This document shows positions 1 to 6,632 of a DNA stretch of 9,366 nt, piece after piece. Positions within the stretch are counted from its first letter, which is position 1. The number at the start of each line of letters is the position of its first letter. The translations under genes were made by a program, and so were the position numbers. This stretch comes from Microcaldota archaeon (GTDB lineage: Archaea; Micrarchaeota; Micrarchaeia; Anstonellales; Anstonellaceae). The notes below the pieces were generated by a model. The model had not been told where the DNA came from. It saw only the letters and a list, made by a program, of their open reading frames with translations, and ran no database searches. The DNA lies in contig JAKAME010000052.1 of assembly GCA_021813025.1 (NCBI GenBank), positions 1 through 9,366 of the forward strand, in the 5' to 3' direction.

Positions 1-39
1 GGGCTCCGCCAGAGCCTCAAACCCCGCACTCAACTTCAT
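1..39 (-). CDS. Possible N-terminus of a gene running off the left edge
   Basis: A reading frame opens with ATG at 39 on the minus strand and stays open to the edge, reading MKLSAGFEALAEP. An AT-rich stretch (61-68) lies about 26 bp upstream, the spacing seen at other leaderless starts in this window. Only 13 codons are visible, so no family can be named. Two plus-strand frames are also partly open here (frame 1 to a TAG at 64-66, frame 2 to a TGA at 50-52), so the tail of a convergent plus-strand gene is the alternative. The stretch 40-102 holds nothing else I can support. Confidence 0.35.
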   Translation of the reverse strand, partial: MKLSAGFEALAEP

Positions 40-102
40 AAGTTGGAAATGAGCATGGCCATTTAGTTCTGGCCTTCATATTCCCAACTCTTTCTTCACC
101 GC

Positions 103-1248
103 CTAAATCCCCAATTCCTTCTTAGCTGCCTGCGCCACCATCTTCACATTCTTCTCAGGCGCGGCAATCAGCAGCTGCGCCCTTGCCTCTGCCGCATTTT
201 GTAATGAGCCCACAAGGGGCGAGGCCTCCTCCAGAGGCATGGCCCCCTGCGGCATGAGCATGGCTATGGTGGTTCGGGACTTGAATGCCTCCGGCGGGCT
301 CACCAGAACGTCGCAGCCGCAGCGGGCCGAGAGCGCTTCCGCCAGCCCCCCGTTTTCAGCCTCTTTTCTTTCCTTGCGGCCAATCATTTTCCAGTCGGCC
401 ATGAGCGCGCGCTTGTAAAGATGGCGCGCCTCCAGCGCCTCAACCCAGCCGCGCGCGGAAGGGATGGTCCGCAGCCGCACAAGCATCCGGCTGTCTCCAT
501 CAATTTGCGCAGCCTCCCAGTCAAAGCGCTGCTCGTGCAGCGCAGAGCGGATTGCCGCCTGCAGCATGGCACGTATGATGCGCACCGCGTGGTGGTAATA
601 CACCGCGTGGAACATCTCAAAGCGGGCCATAATCATCGACTCGGCAGCCTCAAGTCCGCCGGCGCGCAGGGCGGGCGCGCCCGCGCTCCAGCGCAGGGTG
701 GAGAGTATGCGCGGGTGGTCCACCACTCCATAAGCAACTCCCGTATAATGCGCGTCGCGCAACAAATAGTCTATCCTGTCCGCGCCCACGTCTGATGTGA
801 TGAGCTGGCCATAGGATGTTCCCTGCATCCAGCGCGCAATGGAGGAGGGCGAATCATGGCCGGAGATGAGGTCTGCTATTTCGCTTTTGCACACGATTCC
901 TGCCCCTCTTTTTTCATGGTCTCCAAACCGCTTGATAGTGACGCTCTCCGAATCATGTGAAAAGGCGAGATGGCCGACGTCATGCAGCAGGGCGGCGAGG
1001 CGCAGGCGCTGCGTGCTGCCCTCATCGAGCCCAATCGCATGGGCCATGGCCTGCGCAAGATGGAGGCAGCCCAGGGAATGCTCGAAGCGGGTGTGGTGCG
1101 CGCCCGGATAGACAAGGTGCGCGAGGCCGAGCTGGCGCACATGGCGCAAACGCTGCATTGGCGCCGAGTCGAGTATGCGCTGCTCAAGGCCGGTCAGCTC
1201 GATTGGGCCGTGCACCGGGTCGCGGATGATGGTTTTTTCAGAAGCCAT
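103..1248 (-). CDS. HD-domain phosphohydrolase (COG1078/SAMHD1-like dNTPase family)
   Basis: This 381-aa protein belongs to the HD superfamily of metal-dependent phosphohydrolases, close to the COG1078 and SAMHD1/dGTPase group, probably a cytoplasmic nucleotide (dNTP) hydrolase; the actual substrate is inferred. The metal ligands are all present: H57 (in RFEHS), H89-D90 (in LLHDVGH) and D157 (in ADRIDYLLRD). The SAMHD1 active-site histidines have counterparts at H93, H98 and H111, and the substrate-contacting Tyr and Asp at Y161 and D165, so it should be active. The N-terminal RDPVHGPIEL signature is also typical. The C-terminal 120 residues are less conserved. I chose ATG 1248 over the in-frame upstream codon at 1281 because a strong GGAGG sits 7 nt before it, and the longer form would overlap the preceding gene's end. 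It is the last gene of a three-gene operon, 17 nt after the winged-helix gene. Confidence 0.92.
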   Translation of the reverse strand: MASEKTIIRDPVHGPIELTGLEQRILDSAPMQRLRHVRQLGLAHLVYPGAHHTRFEHSLGCLHLAQAMAHAIGLDEGSTQRLRLAALLHDVGHLAFSHDSESVTIKRFGDHEKRGAGIVCKSEIADLISGHDSPSSIARWMQGTSYGQLITSDVGADRIDYLLRDAHYTGVAYGVVDHPRILSTLRWSAGAPALRAGGLEAAESMIMARFEMFHAVYYHHAVRIIRAMLQAAIRSALHEQRFDWEAAQIDGDSRMLVRLRTIPSARGWVEALEARHLYKRALMADWKMIGRKERKEAENGGLAEALSARCGCDVLVSPPEAFKSRTTIAMLMPQGAMPLEEASPLVGSLQNAAEARAQLLIAAPEKNVKMVAQAAKKELGI

Positions 1249-1255
1249 GCTCTCG

Positions 1256-1263
1256 CCTCCTCC
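1256..1263 (-). promoter_or_regulatory. Shine-Dalgarno site of the HD phosphohydrolase gene
   Basis: Read on the minus strand the sequence is GGAGGAGG, 7 nt before ATG 1248 and directly after the stop codon of the upstream gene. It decides the start of the HD gene and shows that operon-internal genes here use Shine-Dalgarno initiation. Confidence 0.8.
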
Positions 1264-1265
1264 CT

Positions 1266-2234
1266 TCAGGCCCTGCCCCACATGCCCTTCTTTTTCTCAA
1301 GCACTTCCCCGTCATCCGCCAGAATCATCAAAAGCACGGATGCTGCCGCTGCGCTCAGGCCCGTATCCTTGGCCACCGTGTCGGAATTGGCGTCACCCGC
1401 ATCGAGGCGCGCGAGCAGCGCGTCCTTGTGCTGGGCCATGAACGAGCGGCGCAGCACGTAGTATTTGCGGTCGAATCCCCGCACGCCCTTGACAGGGTCG
1501 CTTTTCTGCACGTCCTTCACGCTCTCCATCACGGCGCGCGCCTCGTTCTCGTTGTCCAGCACCATGTAGCCGAAGCGCTGCAGGTGCGCGGGGCTGTTGA
1601 TGGGGATTTTGGAATCCGCGATGGAAGAGGCGGGCTCGCGAGAAATGGCAGCTTGCGTTCTCTGGCTGGGAGCCGGAGGGCCGCGCGGCGCCGGACCGGG
1701 CAGTTCGTTGCGCGCGCCCGGAACTGGGAAAGGCACTTCGAGAGTGCCGGGAGTCTCTTGCTTGTTTTTTTCTCCCCCCTCCTGCGCCGACACGGCATGG
1801 AACACTCCCTGCGAGATGTTGTACACCCCGTCCTTGTATTTCGAGTTCTTGAACACCTCGATGAGCCTGCGCGCCACCAGCCCGTCAAGCAGCTTTTTCT
1901 CAATAGCGCCGATTTTCTTGGCCACCTGCGGCACCGTGCGCTCCTCGAAGCGGATGGCCGTGAGCTTGCGCACCAGCGCCGCCTCGGGAGGGGAAAGAAC
2001 GCGGGGTTTGATTGGAGAGGGAGAATCAGAGGGGCGGATGATTGGCGGGGATTTTGCCGCCTCTTCATCATTTTTTTCTTTTTCCTTCATCTCCTCCATC
2101 ACGCCCTCGCGCGCAAGCATGAGCAGCCCGTCGCGCAAGCTGAGCACGTCCAGCTCTTCGTTTTCGAAAAGGCCGCAGGTGGGAGGGAGCGCCACCAGCC
2201 ATCCGTTCTCTCCTCTTTTCACTTTCGCTTTCAT
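1266..2234 (-). CDS. Hypothetical protein with putative winged-helix domains
   Basis: I do not recognise a named family for this 322-aa protein. Residues 1-44 form a short beta-rich segment that could be an AbrB-like or similar small domain (tentative). Residues 45-80 are a charged linker. Residues 80-148 look like a winged helix: helices around PPEAALVRKLTAI and VPQVAKKIGAIEKKLLDGL, then a short wing ending in KYKDGVYNIS. Residues 149-210 are a Pro/Gly/Ser-rich linker. Residues 210-322 contain an alpha-beta segment and a second helical region (VAKDTGLSAAAASVLLMIL) that may be another winged helix. DNA binding or protein-protein bridging is therefore likely but unproven. ATG 2234 has GAGG 7 nt upstream; an in-frame GTG at 2252 overlaps the upstream stop (GTGA) and is a possible coupled start. 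It is the middle gene of the operon. Confidence 0.82.
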   Translation of the reverse strand: MKAKVKRGENGWLVALPPTCGLFENEELDVLSLRDGLLMLAREGVMEEMKEKEKNDEEAAKSPPIIRPSDSPSPIKPRVLSPPEAALVRKLTAIRFEERTVPQVAKKIGAIEKKLLDGLVARRLIEVFKNSKYKDGVYNISQGVFHAVSAQEGGEKNKQETPGTLEVPFPVPGARNELPGPAPRGPPAPSQRTQAAISREPASSIADSKIPINSPAHLQRFGYMVLDNENEARAVMESVKDVQKSDPVKGVRGFDRKYYVLRRSFMAQHKDALLARLDAGDANSDTVAKDTGLSAAAASVLLMILADDGEVLEKKKGMWGRA

Positions 2235-2241
2235 GCAATTT

Positions 2242-2246
2242 CCTCT
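2242..2246 (-). promoter_or_regulatory. Shine-Dalgarno site of the winged-helix gene
   Basis: AGAGG on the minus strand, 7 nt before ATG 2234. It favours ATG 2234 over the GTG at 2252, and lies just past the stop codon of the AMMECR1 gene. Confidence 0.6.
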
Positions 2247-2248
2247 TC

Positions 2249-2857
2249 TCACGCAATCATGGGCTTGCGCGCCACGCGCCCGCCCGGCAGCTTTTCAGCA
2301 TAAATCTCGGCCCCGAAAGTCCAGAGCTGCGCCGACGGCGACTTCCAGAAGTCCTTTGGCAGGCCTGCCTTCTCGCAGACAGCCTCCAAAAAGGTTTGGG
2401 GGGTGAAATTCCACTCCAAAGCCACTTGAGGCAGCAGCAGCCCCGAAGCCCCCCCGTATTGGATGATGAGTCCGTCCTTGCCTATGCGCACTGCCTTGAG
2501 CCGCGCTGCCGGCGTGTCAGCCTTCATGGGCTGGGGCAGGCCCAGCACGCTGACCTCTATGACAAGCGAGCCCAGCTCCTCGCGCCTTACGGGCGGAAAA
2601 CGGCCGTCCTCAAAGGCGGCGAGGCGCGCAGCCTCCACAACCGCCGCTCCCAGCTGCTTGTTTGCCCCGACAAATCCCACGCATCCGCGCAGCTCGTCCC
2701 CCTTATGAGTGCTGAGCGTGACGAACACCCCGCGAAGCTGGCGGAATATTTCCGAATCCTGCGGCGGGGGGGTTTCTTTGTGCTCATAATCATCCAATAT
2801 CGACTGGCGCGCCGCCTTCACCAGCATCGCGCCCTCCTCAGCGCTCAAATCAGCCAT
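2249..2857 (-). CDS. AMMECR1-domain protein
   Basis: This 202-aa protein has the usual length of the archaeal AMMECR1 family (TIGR00296). The diagnostic LRGCVGF motif is at residues 56-62, preceded by RGVFVTLST (42-50), and the family's C-terminal pattern of a hydrophobic core with LLLPQVALEWNFTPQTFLE is intact. The biochemical role of the family is not established; members often occur in the AmmeMemoRadiSam set with a MEMO-like protein and a radical SAM enzyme, but neither partner is in this window. I chose ATG 2857 because a TATA element lies 26.5 bp upstream, giving a leaderless message. The longer frame from 2911 would have to be transcribed through that TATA box. It is the first gene of the operon and its stop lies 14 nt before the next ATG. 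Confidence 0.93.
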   Translation of the reverse strand: MADLSAEEGAMLVKAARQSILDDYEHKETPPPQDSEIFRQLRGVFVTLSTHKGDELRGCVGFVGANKQLGAAVVEAARLAAFEDGRFPPVRREELGSLVIEVSVLGLPQPMKADTPAARLKAVRIGKDGLIIQYGGASGLLLPQVALEWNFTPQTFLEAVCEKAGLPKDFWKSPSAQLWTFGAEIYAEKLPGGRVARKPMIA

Positions 2858-2880
2858 AATTCGTGCTTGGCGCCCAACTC

Positions 2881-2888
2881 TTATATCC
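2881..2888. promoter_or_regulatory. Bidirectional TATA element, divergent leaderless promoter
   Basis: The element reads TTATATCC on the plus strand and GGATATAA on the minus strand. Its TATA core (2882-2885) is centred at 2883.5, exactly 26.5 bp from ATG 2910 on the plus strand and from ATG 2857 on the minus strand. In archaea transcription starts about 25-27 bp from the TATA centre, so both mRNAs would begin at or next to the start codon. No Shine-Dalgarno precedes either ATG, in agreement with this. No second TATA-like element is present in the 52-bp gap. Confidence 0.72.
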
Positions 2889-2909
2889 ATAGCGGCCCCA
2901 GTATCGCGC

Positions 2910-3437
2910 ATGGAGCTTGAGGAGGCGCTGCTGGGCGTGAAGAAGCCTACGGGGCCGCTGCTGCCCGGGCTTGAGAAGGCCTACCGCGAGGCGGCCGAGC
3001 GCTACGGCTATGTCATGGTGCAGTCCCCCCTCTTCCTCATGTTCCAAAAGGGCGGCAGCGCGCTGGCCATCGAGGTGCAGTTCGGCAACCCTGTCGAGTT
3101 CGAAAACTCGCTTGGGCGGCTGTGGAAAAGCGGGGCCGAGCTTTGCCTGTTCGTCACCTCAAGCCGGGTGCGCGCCATGCGCCTCGAGGACGCGCGCGCG
3201 CTTCTTTTGCGCAAGTTCCAAATCAAGAGCCAGCGCTTCCTCTTCGTGGACATAGAGACGGGCCGGCACGTGAGCGCCAATTTCGAGTGGAACAAGTTCG
3301 AGCGCGAGGTGGACAGGCCGGAATGGAGCAGGCCCGGCCCGGCCACTCCGGCGCGAGCCCTTTTCCGCACGCCCCATTTCTCCAAGCGCTCCAAGCCTAT
3401 TTTTGGAAAGAGGGGCGAGCACAAGGAGCAGGATTAG
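2910..3437 (+). CDS. Hypothetical 175-aa protein, possibly nuclease-like
   Basis: I do not recognise a named family. The protein has a compact alpha-beta core (about residues 20-125) followed by a basic, Pro-rich tail ending in FRTPHFSKRSKPIFGKRGEH. The core segment ALAIEVQFGNPVEFENSLGR, then LCLFVTSSRVRAMRLEDAR and RFLFVDIETG, alternates hydrophobic strands with acidic residues; the E55-x-Q57 pair on a strand loosely resembles the E-x-K/Q element of PD-(D/E)xK nucleases, but no clear preceding catalytic Asp is visible, so this is only a suggestion. The basic tail would suit nucleic-acid contact. It is transcribed alone from the shared divergent promoter, with ATG 2910 26.5 bp from the TATA centre and no Shine-Dalgarno. 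Confidence 0.82.
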   Translation: MELEEALLGVKKPTGPLLPGLEKAYREAAERYGYVMVQSPLFLMFQKGGSALAIEVQFGNPVEFENSLGRLWKSGAELCLFVTSSRVRAMRLEDARALLLRKFQIKSQRFLFVDIETGRHVSANFEWNKFEREVDRPEWSRPGPATPARALFRTPHFSKRSKPIFGKRGEHKEQD

Positions 3438-3482
3438 CGGGCATTAGATTACTTAACCCGTCCATCAAGCTGTTACCACCTA

Positions 3483-3490
3483 TTTATAAT
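3483..3490 (+). promoter_or_regulatory. Probable TATA box of the 203-aa gene
   Basis: TTTATAAT lies about 47 bp before ATG 3534. A start site about 26 bp downstream (near 3513) would leave a leader of about 20 nt that includes the Shine-Dalgarno at 3520-3527. A second AT-rich core at 3495-3500 is an alternative. Confidence 0.5.
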
Positions 3491-3507
3491 CATGTTATAA
3501 CATAATT
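3488..3507. promoter_or_regulatory. 20-bp near-perfect palindrome, candidate operator
   Basis: The core ATGTTATAACAT (3492-3503) is a perfect 12-bp inverted repeat. It extends to AAT-C-core-A-ATT, so nine of ten base pairs match over 20 bp. It overlaps the end of the proposed TATA box and fills the space before the expected transcription start, where an archaeal repressor would block polymerase. The surrounding gap is clearly more AT-rich than the rest of the window, so some palindromic matching by chance is expected. Confidence 0.45.
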
Positions 3508-3519
3508 CACTAATCAAAA

Positions 3520-3527
3520 GGGAGGGG
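3520..3527 (+). promoter_or_regulatory. Strong Shine-Dalgarno of the 203-aa gene
   Basis: GGGAGGGG, 6 nt before ATG 3534. It is the only strong Shine-Dalgarno in front of a stand-alone gene in this window, where most promoter-proximal genes look leaderless. Confidence 0.75.
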
Positions 3528-3533
3528 AAATCT

Positions 3534-4145
3534 ATGGAAAAAATCTGTGTTAACACCAAGGTTAATGATTTCGGAATCTCAAGACGCCCGTCCTCAAAAA
3601 ACATCTACGATTTAGCCAATCTTAACCGCGGTTTTCTGAACACAGTCGACCTTCTAAAACGCATCAAATCCGGCGAGAACATCCTCTCTTTCCCCCAAGT
3701 CATTGAAAAGCTTACGAGCCTCTCCTTCAAGGAATTGCCTGCAGAAGTCCAAGCGGCGTGGGAGCATCAAGTGCGCACCAGCTCGCTCATCCTCGCCCCC
3801 AAACTCTGCGAACCTCTCGCCGAGACGCTGGTTGACCGCCAAAGCCCAGATTTCGGCGCCAATATGCCCAAGGCAATCCAGGGCAAGTCGGAGAGGTATT
3901 GGGTCCATCTCAACAAAAACAATTTCGAGCTGGCATCCATCTATGGCAAAACCCTGCTGGAACTTGACCCCAACGCGCTCAACTCGCTCCCGGGCAATCT
4001 TATCTCCAATCTGGATTTTCCAGACGAGGTGGTCCGCCTGATGACCGTGCGCATTAGCGTAGTGAGCGTCGATTACAACGTTGCAGTTGCGCCCAATGAG
4101 GCGCTCATGGCTTTCAGCGCAGGCCGCCTCGCCAAGGTGGCTTAG
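3534..4145 (+). CDS. Hypothetical 203-aa protein, orphan
   Basis: I recognise no family or motif. The protein has no signal peptide and no membrane segment, so it should be cytoplasmic. The first 40 residues are polar and probably flexible; from about residue 45 it is mostly helical (FPQVIEKLTSLSFKEL, VQAAWEHQVRTSS), and the last third alternates short strands and helices (VVRLMTVRISVVSVDYNVAVAP). There is no catalytic-looking cluster. The start at 3534 is fixed by GGGAGGGG 6 nt upstream. The first 120 bp are noticeably more AT-rich than neighbouring genes, and the gene stands alone with its own promoter and a palindromic candidate operator, so it may be recently acquired or separately regulated. 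It could be a lineage-specific protein. Confidence 0.78.
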   Translation: MEKICVNTKVNDFGISRRPSSKNIYDLANLNRGFLNTVDLLKRIKSGENILSFPQVIEKLTSLSFKELPAEVQAAWEHQVRTSSLILAPKLCEPLAETLVDRQSPDFGANMPKAIQGKSERYWVHLNKNNFELASIYGKTLLELDPNALNSLPGNLISNLDFPDEVVRLMTVRISVVSVDYNVAVAPNEALMAFSAGRLAKVA

Positions 4146-4206
4146 TCCCCCCACATCTGGCGGGCTGCATCTAGCACCCCCACGCTTTTACAGCATTTAC
4201 AAAAGC

Positions 4207-4214
4207 TTTATATA
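4207..4214 (+). promoter_or_regulatory. TATA box with BRE of the membrane protein gene
   Basis: TTTATATA preceded by the purine-rich AAAAGC (4201-4206) matches an archaeal BRE-TATA promoter well. The expected start near 4237 leaves a leader of about 9 nt before GTG 4246. The element lies within the longer open frame that begins at 4081, which argues that the frame's upstream part is not translated. Confidence 0.75.
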
Positions 4215-4245
4215 CGCTGGCTGCCTCATACATAGGGGGTCAACC

Positions 4246-6591
4246 GTGCGCGCATCGTCGTTTCTCTTCATCCTTCTGCTGCTCTCTGCCTCTATTCTAG
4301 CATCTGCTTCCGTCCGCATAGAGCAGGACGGCCTCATCTTCGAGCGCAGCCTCTCCGTCGTGCCGATGGATTCCATCAATCCCTCCACCGGCGTGGTGCG
4401 CCAGCTTGAGCAGACAGTAATCACCCTCACCCTCTCCAACCCGGGCCAGACCGACCGGACCAGCGTGGTTCTGACCGAGGACCTGACCTACCTGCCATCA
4501 TACGTGCGCCTCTCCTTTGGCACCGCGCCGGCGCGCACGGACGGCCGCACCGCGAGCTGGACTCTTCCCGTCCTGCCTGCAGGACGCTCTGTTTCCTATT
4601 CAATCAGCCTGCCTCTCGCCCTGCCCGACTCCGCCCTGCGCGCCGCCCTGCCTCCCAAGATTGCGGCAGACCGCCTTCCAGCCCGCCTCGACGCCCCGGC
4701 ACAAGTTGACCTGGGCCAGAACGTGGCCCTCACGCTGCGGCTGGCGCACGGCGAGCCCCTCGCCGGCGCGCGAATCGAGGTGACCTCGCCCGGCACCCAG
4801 CGCTTTGTGCTGACAACGGATTCACAGGGCCGCGCATTCTTCAATGCGAACCAGAGCGGCTTCTATTCCTATTCCACTCCCGATTTCTCCCTGCCGTTCT
4901 CGCCCGCCACCCAGAGCCGCGAGCCGCCCCCTCCTGCCGCTCCGGCCGCAGGAGCCATTGTTCCAGCACCTGCCGAAACCCCCTCTTCCCCCGCCTTCAG
5001 CCTTGACGCCGCCGGCCTCTGGCCTATTGCGGGCGGCCTTCTGTTTGTAGGCGTGCTGGCCTTCGGCCTTTACGCATACTTCAACCGCCCCTCGTCCGAA
5101 GAGCCTTCCGCTCCTCCTGCCTCCGCCGCGCGCCCATTCGTTTCCGAGAGCCGGCCGGCCGGCTCTCCGTCAGATTCAGGCCCTGTCGCTTCACGCGCAG
5201 GCTCTGATGAACCGCTTCCATCCCTCTCCAGCGCTTCCTCCCCGCCGTCTTCCATCTCCGGCCAGCCCCCTTCAATCCCCTCAACCCTCTCATCCGCATC
5301 CGCTGCCCCGTCCGCATCCCCATCCAGCTCGGCCGAACTTCTCGGGCAGACTCGCGACATGCTTGCCTCGCGCCGCTCCCGCCCGGCTTCCGCTTCGGAT
5401 TCAGACACCGTCACATCCTCTGCCCCCTCACCGGCCCCAGACACATCAGACGCCGTCTCCCCATTCTCCCCCCCCGCTGCAGCTTCCGCCCCCCCCGCCC
5501 TCTCCGCCCGCCCTTCGCCCGCTCCAAAGCCTGATTACAGCGAGCAGACTTCTGTGTCCGAACCTTCGGGCCCAGAGCCGGATGAAGAGGAGGAAGCCCC
5601 ATCAGGCCCGCGCCCACCGTCGTGGGTGACAAGCCCTGCCAGCCTGTCTGCAGAATCCACCGAAGTCGATGACGAAGCCATCGCCAAAACAATCGCAGAG
5701 CTGGAGGCTTTGCGCGAGGAGCTGCGCGGCCGCTCCGCCAGCCGCCAGGCCCCAAACGGAGAGAAGGCGGAAGATTTGGAAGAGGCGGATTCGCAGGAAG
5801 AGGAAGATGATTCTGCCGCTCCCGCCCATGCCGCATCAGAAGAGGGCGAATCGGAAAGCGCCGAAAGCGGTGAGGATTCGAATGAGGAAGAGCAGCCCGC
5901 CAATTCCGATTCCGGCAAGTATGCGGCAGACACAACCGATGAGGGCATTTTCAAGGCCCCGCCCTCCAGCCTGAGCGAGACGGCAGACGCTTCGGCCGTG
6001 TCAGACGCGCTGGTCGAAGTGGAGGATGACGAGGAGGCGGAAATCGCGGCCATCCTCTCGGCCCATCCTCTTGCAGTTGACGAGGAGAAAAGCGCAGGCC
6101 TGTTCGCCGGGCCAGAGCCTGCGGAACAAGAGGAAGAGGCGGAAGCGCCATCAGAGGAAGAAGAGGCTGACGAAAGCGAGCCTTCAGGCGAGACGCCCGC
6201 TTCAGATGACGAACCATCTGGCGAATCCCCTGCTCCGCCCGCGCAGAAGCAGCCCTCGGCTCCCGCCCGCGCGCCTCCATCCTCGCCCGCCCTCAACACC
6301 CTGCGCCGCCTGCAGCGCCGCCTCTCGCATGCCGGCGGGCCGGAGAAAAAAGCGCCAGTTGAATCCGCTCCCGCCTCCAAGCCTTCCGTCAAACCAACGC
6401 CATCAATATTGTCGCGCTTCTCCAGGCCGCCCCCGGCTCCGGAGCATCCAGCGCCAAGAGCGCCGGCCAAAAAAACCAAAGCCATTGCAAAGCCTTCCGC
6501 CAAGCCCGAGCCATCCAAGCGCGGTCCAACGCCCTCCAAGTCAAAAGCCAAGGCGGCCCAGTCAAAGCCTTCCAAAAAGGGCAGGCGCTAG
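4246..6591 (+). CDS. Large single-pass membrane protein with long disordered tail
   Basis: This 781-aa protein starts at GTG 4246, which begins a clean signal peptide (residues 1-21: basic start, FLFILLLLSASILA core, ASA cleavage site). Residues about 45-125 resemble a DUF11/CARDB-type beta-sandwich (VITLTLSNPGQ), and 146-220 a second beta domain with the TDSQGRAFF turn of Ig-like or carboxypeptidase-regulatory folds. One membrane helix spans 258-279. The remaining 500 residues should be cytoplasmic and mostly disordered: Ser/Pro/Ala-rich (280-440), Glu/Asp-rich (444-665), then Lys/Pro/Ser-rich (about 700-781, ending KPSKKGRR). Short helical islands stand out: ELLGQTRDMLASRR, AIAKTIAELEALREELRGR (478-496) and LNTLRRLQRRLS (683-694). 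Function unknown; it could link the cell surface to DNA, ribosomes or other partners. The in-frame ATG at 4081 lies inside the previous gene and is rejected. Confidence 0.85.
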   Translation: MRASSFLFILLLLSASILASASVRIEQDGLIFERSLSVVPMDSINPSTGVVRQLEQTVITLTLSNPGQTDRTSVVLTEDLTYLPSYVRLSFGTAPARTDGRTASWTLPVLPAGRSVSYSISLPLALPDSALRAALPPKIAADRLPARLDAPAQVDLGQNVALTLRLAHGEPLAGARIEVTSPGTQRFVLTTDSQGRAFFNANQSGFYSYSTPDFSLPFSPATQSREPPPPAAPAAGAIVPAPAETPSSPAFSLDAAGLWPIAGGLLFVGVLAFGLYAYFNRPSSEEPSAPPASAARPFVSESRPAGSPSDSGPVASRAGSDEPLPSLSSASSPPSSISGQPPSIPSTLSSASAAPSASPSSSAELLGQTRDMLASRRSRPASASDSDTVTSSAPSPAPDTSDAVSPFSPPAAASAPPALSARPSPAPKPDYSEQTSVSEPSGPEPDEEEEAPSGPRPPSWVTSPASLSAESTEVDDEAIAKTIAELEALREELRGRSASRQAPNGEKAEDLEEADSQEEEDDSAAPAHAASEEGESESAESGEDSNEEEQPANSDSGKYAADTTDEGIFKAPPSSLSETADASAVSDALVEVEDDEEAEIAAILSAHPLAVDEEKSAGLFAGPEPAEQEEEAEAPSEEEEADESEPSGETPASDDEPSGESPAPPAQKQPSAPARAPPSSPALNTLRRLQRRLSHAGGPEKKAPVESAPASKPSVKPTPSILSRFSRPPPAPEHPAPRAPAKKTKAIAKPSAKPEPSKRGPTPSKSKAKAAQSKPSKKGRR

Positions 6592-6602
6592 GCACTGATT
6601 GA

Positions 6603-6609
6603 TTTTTAT
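6603..6609 (+). promoter_or_regulatory. T-rich element: TATA of the HTH-CBS gene, possible terminator
   Basis: TTTTTAT, centred near 6606, lies about 27 bp before ATG 6633, the leaderless spacing seen elsewhere here. It also sits 11 nt after the stop codon of the membrane protein gene, where a T-run could end transcription as archaeal terminators do. It may serve both roles; sequence alone cannot decide. Confidence 0.5.
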
Positions 6610-6632
6610 CTTCTCATCTCTCTGCCTAGCCC

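Noticed and set aside
1428..2303. 291-aa open frame on the plus strand
   Set aside because: It lies antisense to the winged-helix gene in the GC-rich, stop-poor opposite frame; its His/Arg-rich composition is typical of a shadow.
2858..2911. Longer start for the AMMECR1 protein at ATG 2911
   Set aside because: The extra residues are encoded across the TATA element and are not part of the family; ATG 2857 fits both the promoter and the usual length.
3438..3462. Possible hairpin after the 175-aa orphan (CGGG ... CCCG)
   Set aside because: The stem is only about 4 bp with a long loop and no T-run follows, so it is not a credible terminator.
4081..4245. In-frame N-terminal extension of the membrane protein (55 more residues)
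   Set aside because: It overlaps the end of the 203-aa gene, reads through a good BRE-TATA promoter and would bury the signal peptide that begins at GTG 4246.
5535..6575. 346-aa open frame on the minus strand
   Set aside because: It is an antisense shadow of the Glu/Ser-rich tail; its Ser/Ala/Gly monotony mirrors the codon bias of the plus-strand gene, and it lacks recognisable domains and a promoter.
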